NCBI GenBank assembly: GCA_023229245.1
Contig: JALNZU010000006.1
Location: forward strand, 1-64,000
Source: Bacteroidales bacterium
Lineage (GTDB): Bacteria; Bacteroidota; Bacteroidia; Bacteroidales; F082
DNA: 64,000 bases
Direction: 5' to 3'
Shown here: piece by piece, positions 61,584-64,000 of the stretch
Layout of the letters: every line of letters starts with the position of its first letter
Numbering within the stretch: the stretch's first letter is position 1
Program-made: the position numbers and the translations under genes
Notes under the pieces: model-generated
What the model was told of the DNA's origin: nothing
Database searches by the model: none
What the model saw: the letters and a program-made list of their open reading frames with translations, nothing else

Positions 61584-63209
61584 TTAATCAACATTATCAT
61601 GCAGAAATGTGTTCTCCGATTTTAGTCCCGAAGAACCGTCAATACTGTATCGGGAGCTGATGTTTTGCTCATCCTCATTATCTAATTGAATCCCCTTGCG
61701 TTTATAGGCCGGTGTTTGCTCAAGCTCTAACAATCCGTCAGGTGTGTTGGATAGCATACTCAGTCCGTGTAGTTTAGAGCTTTTGAGTTGTTTCTTACGT
61801 GCTGCATCCAGTTTTTGCGTAGTCTGTTTGATAGCTTCGATTTCTTGCGACTTAGGCTCAATATGATCTGTTGATTTCAGTTTTTTGAAAATGGTATCAA
61901 AGTCGGCAGGCTGATTGGGTTCTGGATTTTTTTGAATGATCCTGATCTCATCTTCTATCTGGTCAGTCAGCTTTGGGTCTTCACCGTATTCCTGTGAAAC
62001 AGGTAACTGATCAAACAGATCAGGGGTTTCTTTAGTTTGTCTGATCTCGGGTTGCAAAGCTTGATCGGTAGTTTCCCATTCAAACTGGATAGGGGTTTCC
62101 ATGTCGGAGGTTTCCTGATCGAAAGGATCATTTTGCTGGGGTTCGTTGACGGTATCTGCTAAAGTGATAATTGTGTTGGAAGGTGTTGCCCCTTGGTCAT
62201 ACAATGGAGTAACTTTTACAGTACGTTTTTGATTGATCTGTGCCTGATGATCGTGGCTGAACCCAGTGGCTATAAGGGTTATAGCTATTTTTTCACCAAG
62301 TCTTTCATCTTGTCCTTTGCCCCAGATCACATCGGCCGAATTTCCACATACCAGTTGGATGTGATCAGTTATATCAAGCACCTCATCCAACAATATATCA
62401 TCTTTTCCGGCGGTGATATAAAGCAGTATATTTTTTGCTCCTGCTATTTCCGAATCGTTCAGCAGTGGTGAGCGCATCGCATCTTGTATAGCTTGCAGAG
62501 CCCGGTTTGATCCTTCAGCTACTGCCGATCCCATGATGGCTGTTCCACTTCCTTTCATCACTGTTTTCACATCTTCAAAGTCCACGTTCACATAGCCTGT
62601 TACAGTGATGATCTCGGCTATACCCTTAGCAGCTGTTGCTAACACATCATCTACTTTTTTAAACGCTTCGGTGAGCTTCATATTTCCGTATTCTTCCCTG
62701 AGTTTGTCATTGCTGATCACCAACAAGGTATCCACATGCTTTTTCAGCTCTTCTATTCCTTCTTGTGCTTGTTCTCTGCGTTTGCGTCCTTCAAAGCCGA
62801 ATGGTAAGGTTACTATTCCGACTGTTAATATATCTAATTCTCTGGCTATTTGGGCTACAACTGGTGCTGCGCCAGTACCTGTGCCGCCTCCCATACCAGC
62901 TGTGATAAACAACATCTTAGTATGCTTCTCAAGCAGGGTTTTGATCTCATCGGTTGATTCCATCGCAGCCTCCCGACCTACTGAAGGGAAGTTGCCCGCA
63001 CCTAACTGTCGCTTGCCTAAATATATTTTGTTAGGTACAGGACTGGTATCCAAGGCTTGCATATCGGTATTGCAAAGAGCAAAATCAACTCCTTTGATAC
63101 CCTGTTCGTACATATGTGTTACGGCGTTGCTGCCCCCTCCGCCTACGCCAATCACCTTAATAATATTTGACTGCTCTCTGGGGTGTTCAAATTGAATCAT
63201 TTCTGACAT
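61584..63209 (-). CDS. ftsZ: Cell division protein FtsZ
   Basis: The 541-residue tubulin-like GTPase forms the division ring. KVIGVGGGGSNAVTHM, the GTP-binding GGGTGTG (107-113), LLVISNDKLREEYGN and the T7-loop-like segment NVDFEDVKTVM are present. A C-terminal extension (about 330-500), rich in D, E, Q and T, precedes the conserved Bacteroidota end: PAYKRKGIQLDN, SSRYSI, and the terminal LHDNVD, which should bind FtsA. The extension makes it longer than most FtsZ (about 400). It is flanked by ftsA upstream and yqeY downstream. Confidence 0.97.
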   Translation of the reverse strand: MSEMIQFEHPREQSNIIKVIGVGGGGSNAVTHMYEQGIKGVDFALCNTDMQALDTSPVPNKIYLGKRQLGAGNFPSVGREAAMESTDEIKTLLEKHTKMLFITAGMGGGTGTGAAPVVAQIARELDILTVGIVTLPFGFEGRKRREQAQEGIEELKKHVDTLLVISNDKLREEYGNMKLTEAFKKVDDVLATAAKGIAEIITVTGYVNVDFEDVKTVMKGSGTAIMGSAVAEGSNRALQAIQDAMRSPLLNDSEIAGAKNILLYITAGKDDILLDEVLDITDHIQLVCGNSADVIWGKGQDERLGEKIAITLIATGFSHDHQAQINQKRTVKVTPLYDQGATPSNTIITLADTVNEPQQNDPFDQETSDMETPIQFEWETTDQALQPEIRQTKETPDLFDQLPVSQEYGEDPKLTDQIEDEIRIIQKNPEPNQPADFDTIFKKLKSTDHIEPKSQEIEAIKQTTQKLDAARKKQLKSSKLHGLSMLSNTPDGLLELEQTPAYKRKGIQLDNEDEQNISSRYSIDGSSGLKSENTFLHDNVD

Positions 63210-63305
63210 AGTTGTGAATGGTTTTTAAAATTACGGCTTGTCTTTTATCTGCCTGATCGTATTTTTATCTTTTTGTTAACAATAGCTCGTTGATAAGTGA
63301 TGAGC

Positions 63306-64000
63306 TTAATCAATAAGGTCACGCTCAAATAGCTTTTTGATCTTATCTAAATAGCCCATACCACGTTTAGTTGGAGTGTCATCTATATTTTCAAGCTGTG
63401 CTTTGGTCGCCTTATCTTGTTCTGTCTGAAGCTGCTCCATTTTCCTGCGATGCTCATAGCTATGGATACCTTCAATAACTAATCCTATACTGGTTGCAAA
63501 CATCGGACTGGCTAATTCCTGTGGCGTATCTTTTGCCAGATGCAGATGAGGATACCCTATACGTACATCCAAGCCTGTTTTGAAAGCAGTATATTGATCA
63601 ATATGCTTCAACAATGCACCTCCACCAGTCAATACGATTCCTGCTATAAGCTTGCGATCAAATTCCGAGTTTTGAATTTCGTAATAGACTTGCTCAATGA
63701 TCTCCGACATACGGGCTTCTATGATAGACGCCAGATTCTTGAGTGAGATTTCTTTAGCTGGCCTTTGATGAGCAGTAGGAATAGAGATTACCACATCTTC
63801 CCTGTTGAGTGAAGGTAGGGTAGAACCAAATTTCACTTTTACTGCTTCCGCATGCCGTTTGATAATGCTACACCCCTCTCGGATGTCTTCGGTGATAATA
63901 TTTCCACCAAAAGGGATGACAGCAGTATAGCGGATCACATTGTCGTAAAACAAAGCGATATCGGTAGTTCCACCGCCAATATCTACCAAAGCTACTCCTG
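63306..64000 (-). CDS. ftsA: Cell division protein FtsA, 3' part (partial at window edge)
   Basis: Only the C-terminal part is inside the window; the frame continues past 64000, so the start is not seen. GVALVDIGGGTTDIALFYDN is the actin-fold phosphate 2 motif of FtsA. SIIKRHAEAVKVKFG, IVLTGGGALLKHIDQ and the C-terminal amphipathic tail YLDKIKKLFERDLID, which should bind membrane, follow. FtsA anchors FtsZ to the membrane. It lies 96 bases upstream of ftsZ, as usual. Confidence 0.92.
   Translation of the reverse strand, partial: GVALVDIGGGTTDIALFYDNVIRYTAVIPFGGNIITEDIREGCSIIKRHAEAVKVKFGSTLPSLNREDVVISIPTAHQRPAKEISLKNLASIIEARMSEIIEQVYYEIQNSEFDRKLIAGIVLTGGGALLKHIDQYTAFKTGLDVRIGYPHLHLAKDTPQELASPMFATSIGLVIEGIHSYEHRRKMEQLQTEQDKATKAQLENIDDTPTKRGMGYLDKIKKLFERDLID

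Noticed and set aside
62605..63195. 196-codon open frame on the plus strand within ftsZ
   Set aside because: Exactly antisense to the conserved GTPase domain of FtsZ; its low-complexity Ser/Leu/Pro composition is the mirror of ftsZ codons, and it has no promoter or family.
1..64000. Search for CRISPR arrays, IS elements, rRNA and tRNA genes
   Set aside because: By eye I found no regularly spaced repeats, transposase genes, or cloverleaf-forming sequences in the gaps; a dedicated search (for example with covariance models) would be needed to exclude small RNAs.

Overview
The window reads as a chromosomal segment of a Bacteroidota (Bacteroidetes) bacterium. Three things point there. (1) Many genes are preceded by the phylum-specific -7 promoter element TAnnTTTG, and Shine-Dalgarno sequences are almost absent. 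(2) Several protein families are typical of the phylum: DUF5686, DUF6787, DUF6427, a DUF3352-like propeller protein, and the FtsZ tail ending LHDNVD. (3) Gene pairings such as sppA/folK/deoxynucleoside kinase, acpP-fabF-rnc, panC-panD-UPF0104, nifJ next to a dihydroorotate-dehydrogenase-like gene, and ftsA-ftsZ-yqeY are familiar in that phylum. Pyruvate:ferredoxin oxidoreductase and MeaB suggest fermentative or facultatively anaerobic metabolism. I cannot place it below phylum with confidence.

Layout. 1-4.4 kb: a terminator, a 5'-broken DUF5686 outer-membrane protein gene, DUF6787, an AI-2E-family permease, and a YtxH/holin-like membrane pair. 4.4-8.5 kb (minus): frr, pyrH, a patatin-like outer-membrane protein and a small lipoprotein. 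8.5-16.4 kb: an OmpA-like/TPR outer-membrane protein, then deoxynucleoside kinase, folK and a glucosaminidase (minus), sppA (plus) and an e(P4) lipoprotein phosphatase (minus). 16.4-25.2 kb: nifJ (minus), a DHOD-like gene and a NUDIX hydrolase (plus), mfd (minus). 25.3-29.5 kb: a small hypothetical gene with a ZIP transporter, Hsp20, a UPF0104 membrane protein, meaB. 29.7-38.3 kb: mrdA-rodA (plus), then rnc, fabF, acpP, rsmI, an M28 peptidase and a hypothetical gene (minus). 38.4-45.8 kb: thymidine kinase, cyclophilin, pheS, a thioredoxin-like protein, panC, panD, UPF0104, the heptose adenylyltransferase (plus), then DUF454 and fbp (minus). 45.9-53.8 kb: aspartate kinase, then a polysaccharide assembly cassette (Wzy/WaaL-like ligase, two tandem Wzz-like proteins, a Wzx-like flippase) with a divergent GT4 glycosyltransferase. 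53.8-59.6 kb: purD, DUF6427, rnhB and an 890-residue DUF3352-like protein. 59.6-64 kb (minus): MATE transporter, yqeY, ftsZ, and the 3' part of ftsA.

Most of the window is housekeeping (translation, nucleotide and cofactor synthesis, cell wall and division) plus envelope biogenesis. I found no CRISPR array, insertion sequence, prophage, rRNA or tRNA gene. The most unusual feature is a run of ten A at the 3' end of the first wzz-like gene. A one-base slip there would remove its stop and join it in frame to the second wzz-like gene. Other points of interest are the 5' break in the first gene, two promoters placed exactly four bases before the start codon (candidate leaderless mRNAs), several genes that can only start at TTG, and an isolated strong Shine-Dalgarno in front of hsp20. 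I see no convincing new multi-gene defence or mobile system.
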